Positions 33,993 to 43,709 of a stretch of DNA of 64,000 bases are shown in pieces. Made by a program: the position numbers and the translations under genes. The notes under the pieces were generated by a model that saw only the letters and a program-made list of their open reading frames with translations, had not been told where the DNA came from and did not search any database. How positions within the stretch are numbered: position 1 is the stretch's first letter; each line of letters starts with the position of its first letter. The DNA comes from Cytophagaceae bacterium (GTDB taxonomy: Bacteria; Bacteroidota; Bacteroidia; Cytophagales; Spirosomataceae), in assembly GCA_005791165.1 (NCBI GenBank), contig SXXW01000020.1, positions 61,007 to 125,006 on the forward strand, read 5' to 3'.

Positions 33993-35573
33993 TTAAACTG
34001 CGTATTTAGCACCTACTTCTTGACCCACTCTTTTTAATGTAGCGGTTAATGTGTCATCAAATTTACCTGCACCTAAAGCATCTAAAGTTGCTTTTTCAGT
34101 AGCGCGAAGTACTTGAATGTAATCTTTTTCAAATTCGCGAACCTTGTTCTCAGGAATTAAATCCAAAGCCCCAGTCGTTGCTAAGTAAATCATCGCCACC
34201 TGATCTTCCACTCGTTGAGGAGCAAATTGAGGCTGCTTTAACATTTCTAAATTACGACGACCACGGTCGATCGTTAATTTGGTAGATGCATCTAAATCGG
34301 AACCAAATTTAGAGAAGGCCTCCAATTCACGGAATTGCGCTTGATCTAATTTTAAAGTACCAGCTACTTTTTTCATGGACTTAATCTGCGCATTACCTCC
34401 CACACGTGATACCGAAATACCTACGTTGATCGCCGGACGAATACCCGCATTAAATAAATTAGTCTCTAAGAAAATCTGACCATCTGTAATCGAAATCACG
34501 TTGGTCGGAATATAGGCAGAAACGTCACCCGCTTGCGTTTCAATGATCGGAAGCGCCGTTAATGAACCACCTCCTTTAACAATTCCTTTGATAGAATCAG
34601 GTAAATCATTCATCGCTCTTGCGATGTCGTCCGAGCTATTAATCTTAGCCGCTCGCTCTAATAAACGGGAGTGAAGATAAAAAACGTCTCCTGGGTAGGC
34701 TTCACGTCCTGGTGGGCGACGAAGCAATAAGGATACTTCACGATAAGCGACCGCTTGTTTTGATAAATCATCATAAACAACTAATGCAGGTCTACCGGTA
34801 TCACGGAAAAATTCACCGATGGCTGCACCTGTAAATGGAGCATAAAACTGCATTGGCGCAGGATCAGCTGCAGAAGCTGACACAACTACTGTGTAGTCCA
34901 TCGCTCCAGCTTTACGTAAAGTTTGCTCTACTTGCTTAATTGTACTTGCTTTTTGACCTATGGCCACATAGATACAATAAACCGGCTCCCCTTTATCGAA
35001 AAATTCTTTTTGATTAATAATGGTATCAATACAAACAGCTGTTTTTCCTGTTTGGCGATCACCAATCACAAGCTCACGCTGACCACGTCCTACCGGAATC
35101 ATAGCATCAATCGCTTTAATTCCCGTTTGCAATGGCTCTGTAACTGGTTGGCGGAAAATTACACCCGGAGCTTTACGCTCCAAAGGCATTTCATATAAAG
35201 TACCCGTGATAGGTCCATGACCATCAATTGGCTCTCCTAAAGTATTCACAACACGACCCAAAATCCCATCACCTACCTGAACAGAAGCAATCATATTGGT
35301 TCTCTTCACGGTATCACCCTCTTTTACTAATTTGGAATCTCCTAAAAGTACGGCTCCTACATTGTCCTCTTCTAAGTTCAAGGCTAATGCCTTTAAGCCA
35401 TTTTCGAAAACAATTAATTCTCCGGCTTGAACGTTCGAAAGGCCATAAATACGGGCCACACCATCACCCACTTGGAGTACGGTGCCTATTTCTTCTAATT
35501 CTGCTTGCGTTTTAGCCTGCGATAACTGCTCCCTAAGGATGGCTGAAACTTCATCTGGTCTTACTGATGCCAT
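33993..35573 (-). CDS. atpA: ATP synthase F1 alpha subunit
   Basis: A 526-residue alpha subunit. It shows the P-loop [10 protein letters not shown] (about 170-179), [48 protein letters not shown] with the Arg-finger region downstream ([11 protein letters not shown]), and the N-terminal beta-barrel. It forms the non-catalytic nucleotide sites of F1. A promoter-like element lies upstream and atpH (delta) is absent, so atpA opens the transcript atpA-atpG-DUF2911. Confidence 0.97.
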   Translation of the reverse strand: MASVRPDEVSAILREQLSQAKTQAELEEIGTVLQVGDGVARIYGLSNVQAGELIVFENGLKALALNLEEDNVGAVLLGDSKLVKEGDTVKRTNMIASVQVGDGILGRVVNTLGEPIDGHGPITGTLYEMPLERKAPGVIFRQPVTEPLQTGIKAIDAMIPVGRGQRELVIGDRQTGKTAVCIDTIINQKEFFDKGEPVYCIYVAIGQKASTIKQVEQTLRKAGAMDYTVVVSASAADPAPMQFYAPFTGAAIGEFFRDTGRPALVVYDDLSKQAVAYREVSLLLRRPPGREAYPGDVFYLHSRLLERAAKINSSDDIARAMNDLPDSIKGIVKGGGSLTALPIIETQAGDVSAYIPTNVISITDGQIFLETNLFNAGIRPAINVGISVSRVGGNAQIKSMKKVAGTLKLDQAQFRELEAFSKFGSDLDASTKLTIDRGRRNLEMLKQPQFAPQRVEDQVAMIYLATTGALDLIPENKVREFEKDYIQVLRATEKATLDALGAGKFDDTLTATLKRVGQEVGAKYAV

Positions 35574-35622
35574 ATCGAAATGGTGGTTTATTGATTTTGA
35601 TAAATTGTACTAAATTCGGGTG

Positions 35623-35630
35623 CAAAATTA
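35623..35630 (-). promoter_or_regulatory. Bacteroidota-type -7 promoter element for atpA
   Basis: On the minus strand TAATTTTG matches TANNTTTG and ends 49 nt before the atpA ATG. It supports transcription starting at atpA rather than reading through from an F0 gene. Confidence 0.45.
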
Positions 35631-35802
35631 GTCACGAAATTTGAATATTCCCATAAAAAACTCAAAAAAAGACCTTTTAATTTAGACTTTTTTTAGAATG
35701 ATAAATTATGTTTGCAAATTCCCATGTTAATTGGCGTTAAAATTCTTGGGAAAGAGTCATTTTTCATTATCTTCGAAAATTATTTTACCTAATTAAACGA
35801 AC

Positions 35803-36585
35803 ATGAAATTTCTTTATTTAAAGCTAATTATTCTTTCTGTGATGTTTTCATCCACTTTTTTATCTTTAGCCCAAACAAAATCTCCTGCTAATAAAAATTC
35901 AAAACCCAAAATTAATGCGGTTGCTCCAAAAGCGACAACATCAGACGCATCCAAATCTGCATTGAAATTTAATACCTCATTAGACTCCGTTTCCTATGCG
36001 GTAGGTGTTTTGGTAGCTCAAAATTTTAAATCGCAAAGCGTAACCCTAAATGTAGAGATGGTGGCTAAAGGATTTGCCTCAGTAATGACGGGGAATAAAT
36101 TGTCCATGACTGAGGCTGAATGCCAAAATATCATGAATACATTCATGATGAAAAATCAAGAGCGCCAAGCGGCTGAAAATGCGAAACAATTTTTTCCAAA
36201 TAAAGAGGCTGGTGAAAAGTTTTTGGCGGATAACAAAAAGAAGGATTCTGTCATGACCACAGCGAGTGGTTTGCAGTATAAAGTAATTAAAATGGGCACA
36301 GGTCCAAAACCTTTGGCCACGGATAAAGTTAAGACTCATTATCACGGAACTTTGATTGATGGATCGGTGTTTGATTCGTCGGTCCAACGAGGTGAGCCCG
36401 TATCATTTCCAGTTTCAGGTGTGATACCAGGTTGGGTTGAGGCGCTCCAATTAATGCCAGTGGGTTCTAAGTGGAAATTATATATTCCTCAAGAATTAGC
36501 GTATGGAATTCGTGGAGGAGGTCAAACGATTAAACCTTATTCTGCTTTAGTTTTTGAAGTAGAACTTTTAGAAATAGAAAAATAA
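35803..36585 (+). CDS. FKBP-type peptidyl-prolyl cis-trans isomerase, periplasmic
   Basis: A 260-residue protein with a signal peptide (ending LSLAQ, about 24) and a Lys/Ser/Pro-rich linker. An FKBP_N dimerisation domain follows (about 60-140, DSVSYAVGVLVAQNFKSQ...), then an FKBP_C catalytic domain (about 160-258) with GLQYKVIKMGTGPKPLATDKVKTHYHGTLIDGSVFDSS and IPQELAYG. It resembles FkpA/Mip folding catalysts of the periplasm. It is first in a plus-strand cluster of envelope genes. Confidence 0.94.
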   Translation: MKFLYLKLIILSVMFSSTFLSLAQTKSPANKNSKPKINAVAPKATTSDASKSALKFNTSLDSVSYAVGVLVAQNFKSQSVTLNVEMVAKGFASVMTGNKLSMTEAECQNIMNTFMMKNQERQAAENAKQFFPNKEAGEKFLADNKKKDSVMTTASGLQYKVIKMGTGPKPLATDKVKTHYHGTLIDGSVFDSSVQRGEPVSFPVSGVIPGWVEALQLMPVGSKWKLYIPQELAYGIRGGGQTIKPYSALVFEVELLEIEK

Positions 36586-36606
36586 GTTTGAAACATTGCA
36601 AATTTT

Positions 36607-38733
36607 ATGAAGAAGATACTGCCGCTTTTAATTCCCATATCTTTCATTTTTGTCCTTTTTCTTCACGGCAAAACGCAAGGAGATTTACCGAGTAGCAATC
36701 CCCGTTACCAAGAGGGTGATTTAAAACCAACAGAAACTCAGAAAAAGGTCGAGCGATTGGTTTTTGGGATTTTGAGCAATTATCATTACCGTAAAATAGC
36801 TGTTAATGATTCTTTATCTTCTAAAATTTATGACGCATACATTAAGGAGCTTGATCCTAATAAAGTATTTTTTATTGCTTCAGACATTGAAGATTTGGAA
36901 AAATTTAGATTTACCATCGATGAGCAACTCAGTGCTGGAGATTTAACTTCTGCTTTCCAAATTTATAATTTGTATCAAACGCGTTACAAGGAGCGTTACG
37001 CTTATATTCATGCCGTTTTAAATAAGCCTTTTGATTTTAATGCGGATGAAACGTATCAGCCTAATCGAGATAAAGCTGTTTGGGCGAAGTCTGCGGACGA
37101 GCTAAACGATTTTTGGCGTAAAGATATTAAACGTCAATTCCTAGATTGGAAAATTGGCGGTAAGGCGGATACCACAGCCGTCCGTGAGATGAAGGAGCGT
37201 TACGCTAGGTCGGAAAAATACATGGCACGCACGAAATCGGAAGATGTATTCCAAATTTTCATGAATGCTTACACGGAGAGTATTGATCCGCATACTTCTT
37301 ACATGATACCGAAAGCAGCCCAGGAGTTCAATAAGGATATGGCTCAAAGCTTTGAAGGAATAGGGGCAACGCTTCGTTTAGAAGGCGATTACGTGACCAT
37401 TCAGGATTTAGTTCCTGGAGGCCCAGCCTTTAGAAGTAAATTAATTAATCCCAAAGACCGTATTGTTGGGGTAGCCCAAGGCGATGATGGTAGTTTTGTC
37501 GATGTGATTGGTTGGTTTACCGATGACGCTGTCAAATTAATTCGTGGGCCCAAAGGCACTGTGGTCCGTTTGAAAATTCTTCCTGCTTCAGGGGTGACAG
37601 GTTCGCCAACGAGTGAGATCCGAATTGTTCGTGAAAAAATAAAGTTGGAAGAGCAAACAGCGAAGAAAGAGGTGTTGGTTTTCAATCAAGGTGACAAAAA
37701 AATCAAATTAGGTTTGATTACTATTCCAATGTTTTACCGAGATTTTGAGGGAGCAAGAAAGCGTGAAGCAGATTTTAAATCGACCACATCGGATGTAAAG
37801 AGATTTTTAGGCGAATTTAAGCAAGAAGGAATCGATGCGCTAATTGTAGATCTTCGTAACAATGGAGGAGGTTCATTAATTGAGGCAATTGATTTAACAG
37901 GTTTGTTTATTACCAAAGGACCTGTCGTTCAAAGAAAGCAATCGGACGGAAAGATAACCCAAGAATTAGACCGTGATCCTGAGCAATCCTATGACGGACC
38001 TTTGGCAATTATGATCAACCGTTTTTCTGCATCAGCTTCGGAGATTTTTGCTGCCGCCATTCAAGATTACAAGCGGGGTATAATCGTTGGTGAGCAATCT
38101 TACGGAAAGGGTACGGTTCAATCGGTCGTTGATTTAGACAATTACATGGCCAACGAAAAAGAGCCTGTGGGCCAATTGAAAATTACCTTAGAGAAATTTT
38201 ATCGCATCAATGGAAGTTCAACCCAACATAAAGGTGTGAGTCCTGATTTTGCGATGCCATCTGCATTTTCAGCTGAGGAGTTTGGGGAAAGTTCTCAGCC
38301 AAGCGCATTGCCTTGGGATATGATTGCTTCTACGATCTTTACACCCACTTTACATGTTAACCCAGCGGTACTTTCTAAAGTGCAAACGGGCTTTAATGTT
38401 CGTTTGAAAACGAAACCAGATTTGGTGAAATTAAAAGACGATTTTAACCGTTGGAAGAAAATAAAAGAAACCAATTCCATTTCTTTGAATTTGACCAAGC
38501 GGAAAAAGGAATTGGATGATCAAAAGAAAAAACCGGATGAGGCTCAAGCGGTAGAGGATGCATTGTCGGGTGGCAATGGGCCTACGGCCTCTGAAACAGA
38601 TGCAGATAAGAAAGCGAAATCGACGGCCGATAAACATGCAAAAGATGTTTATTTGAAGGAAACGCAACAAATTGTGGCTGATTGGCTTCAAGCATTAAGC
38701 CCTAAAGTAGCTAAATTAAACGCTCCTAAATAG
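36607..38733 (+). CDS. prc: Carboxy-terminal (tail-specific) processing peptidase, S41A family
   Basis: A 708-residue homologue of E. coli Prc/Tsp. It has an N-terminal hydrophobic signal, an N-terminal helical domain (about 40-235), a PDZ domain (about 245-335, with GIGATLRLEGDYVTIQDLVPGGPAF), the S41 protease core (about 350-570) and the DUF3340 C-terminal domain with Lys-rich coiled segments. The catalytic Ser is in NRFSASASEIFAAA (about Ser478), and the Lys is in SYGKGTVQ (about Lys501). It degrades or trims periplasmic proteins from their C-termini. It follows the FKBP gene by 21 bp. Confidence 0.95.
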   Translation: MKKILPLLIPISFIFVLFLHGKTQGDLPSSNPRYQEGDLKPTETQKKVERLVFGILSNYHYRKIAVNDSLSSKIYDAYIKELDPNKVFFIASDIEDLEKFRFTIDEQLSAGDLTSAFQIYNLYQTRYKERYAYIHAVLNKPFDFNADETYQPNRDKAVWAKSADELNDFWRKDIKRQFLDWKIGGKADTTAVREMKERYARSEKYMARTKSEDVFQIFMNAYTESIDPHTSYMIPKAAQEFNKDMAQSFEGIGATLRLEGDYVTIQDLVPGGPAFRSKLINPKDRIVGVAQGDDGSFVDVIGWFTDDAVKLIRGPKGTVVRLKILPASGVTGSPTSEIRIVREKIKLEEQTAKKEVLVFNQGDKKIKLGLITIPMFYRDFEGARKREADFKSTTSDVKRFLGEFKQEGIDALIVDLRNNGGGSLIEAIDLTGLFITKGPVVQRKQSDGKITQELDRDPEQSYDGPLAIMINRFSASASEIFAAAIQDYKRGIIVGEQSYGKGTVQSVVDLDNYMANEKEPVGQLKITLEKFYRINGSSTQHKGVSPDFAMPSAFSAEEFGESSQPSALPWDMIASTIFTPTLHVNPAVLSKVQTGFNVRLKTKPDLVKLKDDFNRWKKIKETNSISLNLTKRKKELDDQKKKPDEAQAVEDALSGGNGPTASETDADKKAKSTADKHAKDVYLKETQQIVADWLQALSPKVAKLNAPK

Positions 38734-38738
38734 TATTT

Positions 38739-39542
38739 ATGATGGATTCAAAGGCTTTATTAGCTAAGGCTTTGCCTTGCGTGAGAGAAACAGGTCATTG
38801 GATTCAGTCGGCGATCAGCCAAGTAAAATCAGGAGATATCATATACAAGGGAACGAATGACTTGGTTTCATTTGTAGACCAACAAGCCGAATCGAAATTA
38901 AAGGAGGGTTTGTCGGCCATTTTTCCAGCAGCACAATTTATTGCTGAAGAGAGTGATTCTACTTACGATGAGGTTGGCAACGGGTATTATTGGGTTATTG
39001 ATCCTTTAGACGGCACGACGAATTTCTTACATGGATTACCCGTTTATGCGGTTTCAGTGGGATTGATTTATAACAAGCAGCCCATTTTAGGCATGATTTA
39101 TGAGCCTAATCAGGATGAGATGTTTTATGCTTCTAAAGGAAATGGCGCATTTTTGAACAACAAATCTATTCAAGTATCGCCTGCTGAAACGTTGTCGACG
39201 AGTTTGTTGGCGACCGGATTCCCTTATTATGATTTTTCATATCAGGATCGTTACTTGGATTTATTAAAGGAGTTAATGCAAAAATCGCATGGTCTCCGAA
39301 GGATGGGAGCCGCTTCGATTGATTTAGCCTACACGGCTTGTGGTCGATTTGAAGGATTTTTTGAGGCGAATCTAAAGCCTTGGGATGTGGCAGCAGGAAA
39401 AATAATTATAGAGGAGGCCGGAGGTCGGGTGACTAATTTCAGTGGGGGTGAGGATGTGATTTTTAGTGGAGAAATTATCGGAGCAGGACCTATTTTTGAT
39501 GAATTTTTATCAACTTTGCAACGCAAATGGTTTTTAGACTAG
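38739..39542 (+). CDS. Inositol monophosphatase family protein
   Basis: A 267-residue IMPase-fold phosphatase. It carries the metal-binding series AEESDS, WVIDPLDGTTNFLHGLPVYAVSVGL and, near the C-terminus, LKPWDVAAGKIIIEEAGG. These Asp/Glu residues bind the Mg ions that activate water. Bacterial members act on inositol phosphates, sugar phosphates or PAP, and the sequence does not decide which. Two adjacent ATGs (38739, 38742) are equally good starts. It follows prc by 5 bp. Confidence 0.92.
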   Translation: MMDSKALLAKALPCVRETGHWIQSAISQVKSGDIIYKGTNDLVSFVDQQAESKLKEGLSAIFPAAQFIAEESDSTYDEVGNGYYWVIDPLDGTTNFLHGLPVYAVSVGLIYNKQPILGMIYEPNQDEMFYASKGNGAFLNNKSIQVSPAETLSTSLLATGFPYYDFSYQDRYLDLLKELMQKSHGLRRMGAASIDLAYTACGRFEGFFEANLKPWDVAAGKIIIEEAGGRVTNFSGGEDVIFSGEIIGAGPIFDEFLSTLQRKWFLD

Positions 39543-39544
39543 TG

Positions 39545-39721
39545 ATGGAAGAAGTATTGATTTTTATCGTTTTTGCTGCAGCTGTATTCTACGTGATCAG
39601 AATGGTGTATAACGCCTTTTTTGCCCAGTCAAATGCGGGTTGTGCAAAAGGGTGTGGTTCTTGCCAAACCTCATTGCCTACCTTTTCTGATGACTTACCT
39701 CAACCCAATGCTAAGTCTTGA
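39545..39721 (+). CDS. FeoB-associated Cys-rich membrane peptide-like protein
   Basis: A 58-residue peptide starting 2 bp after the IMPase stop. It has one N-terminal membrane helix (EEVLIFIVFAAAVFYVIRMVYNAFF) followed by a cysteine cluster GCAKGCGSCQTS and a short polar tail. This is the layout of FeoB-associated Cys-rich membrane proteins, but no feoA or feoB is nearby. It may bind a metal or Fe-S group at the membrane. An upstream in-frame ATG at 39527 lies within the IMPase gene and is less likely. The TGA stop overlaps the TTG start of the ABC exporter. Confidence 0.75.
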   Translation: MEEVLIFIVFAAAVFYVIRMVYNAFFAQSNAGCAKGCGSCQTSLPTFSDDLPQPNAKS

Positions 39722-41475
39722 AAGATTCCACTCAAGGTAAGATTGTTGATCTTCGCATTATTCGCTGTATTTATGGATTTTTAAAGCCATATCAATTCAC
39801 CTTTTGGTTATTGGTTTTTTTAATTCTATGCATGGCTGCTGTTTCTCCAGCCGTTCCCTTATTGATTCGCTATACGTTAGATCACTATGTTTCAGCGGAT
39901 CAAATTTCCAATCTTATTCGAATGTTTTTTTACATGCTTGGGGTGTTGTTTTTACATACGGGCTTACAATTTTCTACAAGTTATTTGGCGGGTTATTTGG
40001 GGCAAACAGTGATTAAAGATATTCGTGTTCAATTATACAATAAAATTGTACATCTCAAATTGTCCTTTTTTGATCATACGCCGATCGGCCGATTGGTGAC
40101 CAGGACGGTTTCGGATATAGAAACATTAAATGATGTTTTTTCTGAGGGATTGGCCTCCATTGCCGGTGATTTACTGCAGTTGGTTTTGATTGTAGGCGTC
40201 ATGTTTTATACGGATTGGCGTTTGACACTCGTTATTTTAGCCACGGTACCTTTTATGGTTTTTTCTACGTATGTGTTTAAAGAGTACATTAAAAAATCGT
40301 TTAATGAGGTTCGCTTAGCCGTAGCAAATCTGAATTCATTTGTGCAAGAACATATTTCGGGCATGATGGTGGTCCAACTTTTTCATGCCGAAGAGCGGGA
40401 ATTAAAGAAGTTTGATCGGATTAACATGGCTCATCGTGATGCTAATATCAAAGGGATTTTAGCCTATTCCTTATATTTCCCCGTAGCTGATGTCATTGCC
40501 GCTGTGGGTTCGGGATTAATCGTTTGGATGGCTTCTACTTATATTTTAAAAGAACAAATTACGGTAGGTACATTGACTGCGTTTATTATGTTTATCAATT
40601 TGTTTTTTAGACCCATACGTATGTTGGCCGACCGCTTTAATACCTTACAAATGGGGATAGTTAGTACAGAAAGGATTTTGACTTTGTTGGATTCAGAAGA
40701 TTATATTCAAAATAATGGGGTGGTTTTGGCCAACCAATTGAAAGGACATATTCAATTCAAGGAGGTTAGTTTTGCATATATTGAGCCGGAATATGTGGTT
40801 AAAAATGTTAGTTTTGAAGTGAAACCTGGATCTACGGTGGCGATTGTAGGCGCGACGGGGGCAGGAAAATCATCCATTATTGGCTTATTAAGTAGGATGT
40901 ATGATGTCCAATCTGGGATGATTGAAATTGACGGAGTGGCCTTGCCGGATTATGAAATAGGTAGTTTGCGGAAGCATATATCGGTGGTGTTGCAAGATGT
41001 TTTTTTGTTTAGTTCGTCCATTGCCTATAATATTCATTTGGGTGATACTGGAATAACACAGGATCAAATTGTGGATGCGGCTAAGGCGGTTGGCGTGCAC
41101 GATTTTATTTTAAGTTTACCGGGTGGATATGACTATGAGGTGATGGAAAGAGGGGCTACGTTGAGTGTGGGTCAGCGCCAATTGATTTCTTTCGTTCGGG
41201 CGCTGGTACATAATCCTAAAATCATTGTGTTGGATGAGGCGACAAGTTCAGTGGATACTGAATCTGAATTGCTTATTCAGTCGGCCATTTCTACTTTAAT
41301 GAAAGGGAGAACTTCGGTCGTGATTGCACATCGTTTGTCTACGATCCGACATGCCAACCAGATTTTGGTGATGGATAAAGGGGAGATAAAAGAGCGGGGG
41401 ACACATGAAAAATTATTAAAATTAAATGGTTTATATGCTCAATTGTATCATTTGCAATTTAGTAAGTCAGTTTAA
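39718..41475 (+). CDS. ABC exporter, fused membrane and ATPase domains (MsbA-like)
   Basis: A 585-residue type IV half-transporter. Six membrane helices (about 25-315) are followed by the nucleotide-binding domain (about 340-580) with Walker A GATGAGKSS, signature LSVGQRQLISFVRALV, Walker B IIVLDEATSSVD and the H-loop VVIAHRLST. It works as a homodimer or with a partner. Family members move lipids, drugs or peptides outward. The start is a TTG overlapping the TGA of the previous gene (TTGA), a coupled arrangement. No nearby ATG keeps the N-terminus. Confidence 0.92.
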   Translation: MKDSTQGKIVDLRIIRCIYGFLKPYQFTFWLLVFLILCMAAVSPAVPLLIRYTLDHYVSADQISNLIRMFFYMLGVLFLHTGLQFSTSYLAGYLGQTVIKDIRVQLYNKIVHLKLSFFDHTPIGRLVTRTVSDIETLNDVFSEGLASIAGDLLQLVLIVGVMFYTDWRLTLVILATVPFMVFSTYVFKEYIKKSFNEVRLAVANLNSFVQEHISGMMVVQLFHAEERELKKFDRINMAHRDANIKGILAYSLYFPVADVIAAVGSGLIVWMASTYILKEQITVGTLTAFIMFINLFFRPIRMLADRFNTLQMGIVSTERILTLLDSEDYIQNNGVVLANQLKGHIQFKEVSFAYIEPEYVVKNVSFEVKPGSTVAIVGATGAGKSSIIGLLSRMYDVQSGMIEIDGVALPDYEIGSLRKHISVVLQDVFLFSSSIAYNIHLGDTGITQDQIVDAAKAVGVHDFILSLPGGYDYEVMERGATLSVGQRQLISFVRALVHNPKIIVLDEATSSVDTESELLIQSAISTLMKGRTSVVIAHRLSTIRHANQILVMDKGEIKERGTHEKLLKLNGLYAQLYHLQFSKSV

Positions 41476-41499
41476 TTCGGTAGGTAAAACAAATATGAT

Positions 41500-41507
41500 T
41501 ATCTTTG
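41500..41507 (+). promoter_or_regulatory. Bacteroidota-type -7 promoter element for bamD
   Basis: TATCTTTG matches TANNTTTG and ends 7 nt before the bamD ATG, which would give a leader of only a few nucleotides. Confidence 0.5.
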
Positions 41508-41514
41508 CGATCTT

Positions 41515-42405
41515 ATGAAATTGAAAAAATATATTTTAGTGGGATTCGTTGCTGTGATGGGCTTAAGTTCATGCGGTAAATTTGAGAAATTCAGAAAAAG
41601 TGCTGATTTGCCTACCAAGTATAAGGCGGCGGTCAATTACTATAAAAAGAAAGATTTTACTAAGGCAGGTATCCTTTTCGACGAGATTATGCCTTTAATG
41701 AAAGGAGATTCGACTCAGGAGTTGGCTACTTTTTATCAAGCTAATTGTGACTTTAATTTAGGTAGTTATACCTTAGCTAGTTCACATTTCAAGAAGTTTG
41801 CGGAGGTTTTTTCACGTTCTGAATTTGCTGAGGAGGCGATTTATATGTCGGCCTATTCTTTATATAAAGATTCACCCAATTTCAATTTGGATCAAACGGG
41901 TACTTTGGCGGCGATTAATGAAATTCAGTCCTATTTAAATAATTACCCCGAGACGAAGTTTAAGGACGATTGTACCAATATCATTAAGGAATTAAGGAAA
42001 AAATTGGAGAAGAAAGCCTATGAAAAAGCGAAGCTTTATTATAAGACCTCACCTTTTAATATTGCTTCTTTAAAGTCGTCTGTGATTGAGATTACCAATT
42101 TCCAACGTGATTTCCCTGATTCGGATTATAGTGAAGAGATGGCTTATATGAAAGTGCTTGCGCAGTATGATTTGGCAAAGAGTACAATTGAGTCTAAACA
42201 AAAAGAACGTTATGCGGAAGCGTCCAAATTTTATTTGGAATTAATCGATAAGTATCCACAAAGTGCCTACTTGAAAGAAGGAGAGAAAATGTATGAATTG
42301 AGCAATAAGGAGGTAGACCGAATTGCTAAATTAGAAGCTGAGTATAAGGCAATGTTAGAGAAAGAAAAGTCTAATACGTCAAAAGTGGCTACTGGACCTC
42401 AGTAG
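41515..42405 (+). CDS. bamD: Outer membrane protein assembly factor BamD
   Basis: A 296-residue lipoprotein with lipobox AVMGLSSCGKF (Cys about 20), followed by five TPR-type repeats. Typical segments are KYKAAVNYYKKKDFTKAGILFDEI, AEEAIYMSAYSLYKDSPNFNLDQTGTLAAINEIQSYLNNYPET and YAEASKFYLELIDKYPQSAYL. BamD is an essential partner of BamA in inserting outer-membrane barrels. It has its own promoter-like element and is followed by rpoZ, a common Bacteroidota order. Confidence 0.94.
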   Translation: MKLKKYILVGFVAVMGLSSCGKFEKFRKSADLPTKYKAAVNYYKKKDFTKAGILFDEIMPLMKGDSTQELATFYQANCDFNLGSYTLASSHFKKFAEVFSRSEFAEEAIYMSAYSLYKDSPNFNLDQTGTLAAINEIQSYLNNYPETKFKDDCTNIIKELRKKLEKKAYEKAKLYYKTSPFNIASLKSSVIEITNFQRDFPDSDYSEEMAYMKVLAQYDLAKSTIESKQKERYAEASKFYLELIDKYPQSAYLKEGEKMYELSNKEVDRIAKLEAEYKAMLEKEKSNTSKVATGPQ

Positions 42406-42425
42406 TTTTTGTCCTAAAAATTATT

Positions 42426-42433
42426 TAATTTTG
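42426..42433 (+). promoter_or_regulatory. Bacteroidota-type -7 promoter element for rpoZ
   Basis: TAATTTTG matches TANNTTTG, 25 nt before the rpoZ ATG. A TTTG lies at 42408-42411, though the spacing (14 nt) is shorter than typical. Confidence 0.45.
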
Positions 42434-42458
42434 CATTCTTAATTTAAAAAATAACGAG

Positions 42459-42785
42459 ATGTCTAAGATCCAAACAAATCCATCCATCATTACACGTGAT
42501 GTTGATAAAATTGCTGTAAAGACAGGAAATGTATATGAGTCTGTGTCTATTATAGGCCAAAGAGCGCGTCAAATCTCAAGCAAAATGAAGGAGGAGTTGT
42601 CGGGCAAATTGTCTGAATTCGCTTCTTCTGTGGATAATTTGGAAGAAATTTTCGAAAACCGTGAGCAGATCGAAATTTCAAAATATTATGAGCGTATGCC
42701 TAAGCCATCGGCTTTAGCGATAGACGATTTTTTAACGGATAAAGTTGATTATCGTTTACGTGAAGAGGGTACCGAAGAGAAATAA
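42459..42785 (+). CDS. rpoZ: DNA-directed RNA polymerase omega subunit
   Basis: A 108-residue omega/Rpb6-fold subunit in the divergent Bacteroidota form: STIITRD-like N-terminus (SIITRDVDKIAVKTGNVYESVSIIGQRARQIS), then ENREQIEISKYYERMPKPSALAIDDFL. Omega helps assemble beta-prime in RNA polymerase. Its place between bamD and porD is usual for the phylum, although the coaBC gene that often follows is absent here. Confidence 0.93.
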   Translation: MSKIQTNPSIITRDVDKIAVKTGNVYESVSIIGQRARQISSKMKEELSGKLSEFASSVDNLEEIFENREQIEISKYYERMPKPSALAIDDFLTDKVDYRLREEGTEEK

Positions 42786-42806
42786 TATTTTCCGAATGAT
42801 TTCACT

Positions 42807-43709
42807 ATGAAATCTATTTTACTTGTAATTCTATGCTTCTTAGGCTCCAGAGTGTTAAACGCTCAGGAGCTTCAAGCTTCGGTTACAATCAATACCGAGC
42901 AATTGCAGCTCGACCAACAGCGAGGATCATCCCAAATTTATACTGAATTGCAGCGAACCGCTCAAGATTTTCTATCGGGCCGTCGCTGGTCCATGGACAA
43001 TTTTGCGCCTGAGGAAAAAATCAAATTAAGCATTAATTTATTGTTGACAAAAGCCTCTGCCCAAGGGGATTTTGAAGCAAATGCCCGTGTCCAGGTTCTA
43101 AGACCCGTTTATGGGACGTCCTATGAAACAGTCATATTGAACATGATTGACAAGAGCTTTAATTTTAAGTTTCAAACAGGGATGCCTATAACGTACAATG
43201 ACAATTCTTTTATTGATAATTTAAGCTCCTTGCTAGCTTATTATGCGTATTTGTCTTGCGCGTATCACTATGATTCTTTTGGCAAATATGGAGGTGATTT
43301 CTTTGTTCAAAAATTGAATAATTTAACAAACCTCGCTCAGACCTCGGGTACGGGTTGGGGTGTGGTTACGGACGTTCGATCTCGCTTGTCGATTGCTGAA
43401 AATTTGATTAATCAACAAGTGCAAGGCATGCGCGAAGTCAATTATATCTACCATCGAATTTTATTGGATTCATTTAAAGAAAAGCCTGATGAGGCGAGGA
43501 AAGGGATTTTGGATTTGCTGAATCAGATTCGAACGGTGAACCAATTAAGACCTGGTGCGGCTAATATTCGTGTATTTTTTGATGCCAAGTCGGATGAGAT
43601 TTTTTCTATTATGGATGAGGCGACGGTTTCGGAGCGCCAACAAGCCTTCGCATATTTAAGTTTATTGGATCCGATTCGTACGGAGCAGTATCGAAAATTG
43701 ATTCGGTAA
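42807..43709 (+). CDS. porD: Type IX secretion protein PorD (DUF4835)
   Basis: A 300-residue protein with a signal peptide (ending VLNAQ, about 19), and LQASVTINTEQLQ typical of the DUF4835 start. FLSGRRWSMDNFAPEEKI and DNLSSLLAYYAYLSCAYHYDSFGKYGGDFF are further family signatures. DUF4835 proteins are named PorD because they are needed for type IX secretion in Porphyromonas; the molecular role is not well known. It follows rpoZ by 21 bp. The last codons and stop lie in a 54-bp tandem duplication that also carries a REP-like palindrome. Confidence 0.9.
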   Translation: MKSILLVILCFLGSRVLNAQELQASVTINTEQLQLDQQRGSSQIYTELQRTAQDFLSGRRWSMDNFAPEEKIKLSINLLLTKASAQGDFEANARVQVLRPVYGTSYETVILNMIDKSFNFKFQTGMPITYNDNSFIDNLSSLLAYYAYLSCAYHYDSFGKYGGDFFVQKLNNLTNLAQTSGTGWGVVTDVRSRLSIAENLINQQVQGMREVNYIYHRILLDSFKEKPDEARKGILDLLNQIRTVNQLRPGAANIRVFFDAKSDEIFSIMDEATVSERQQAFAYLSLLDPIRTEQYRKLIR

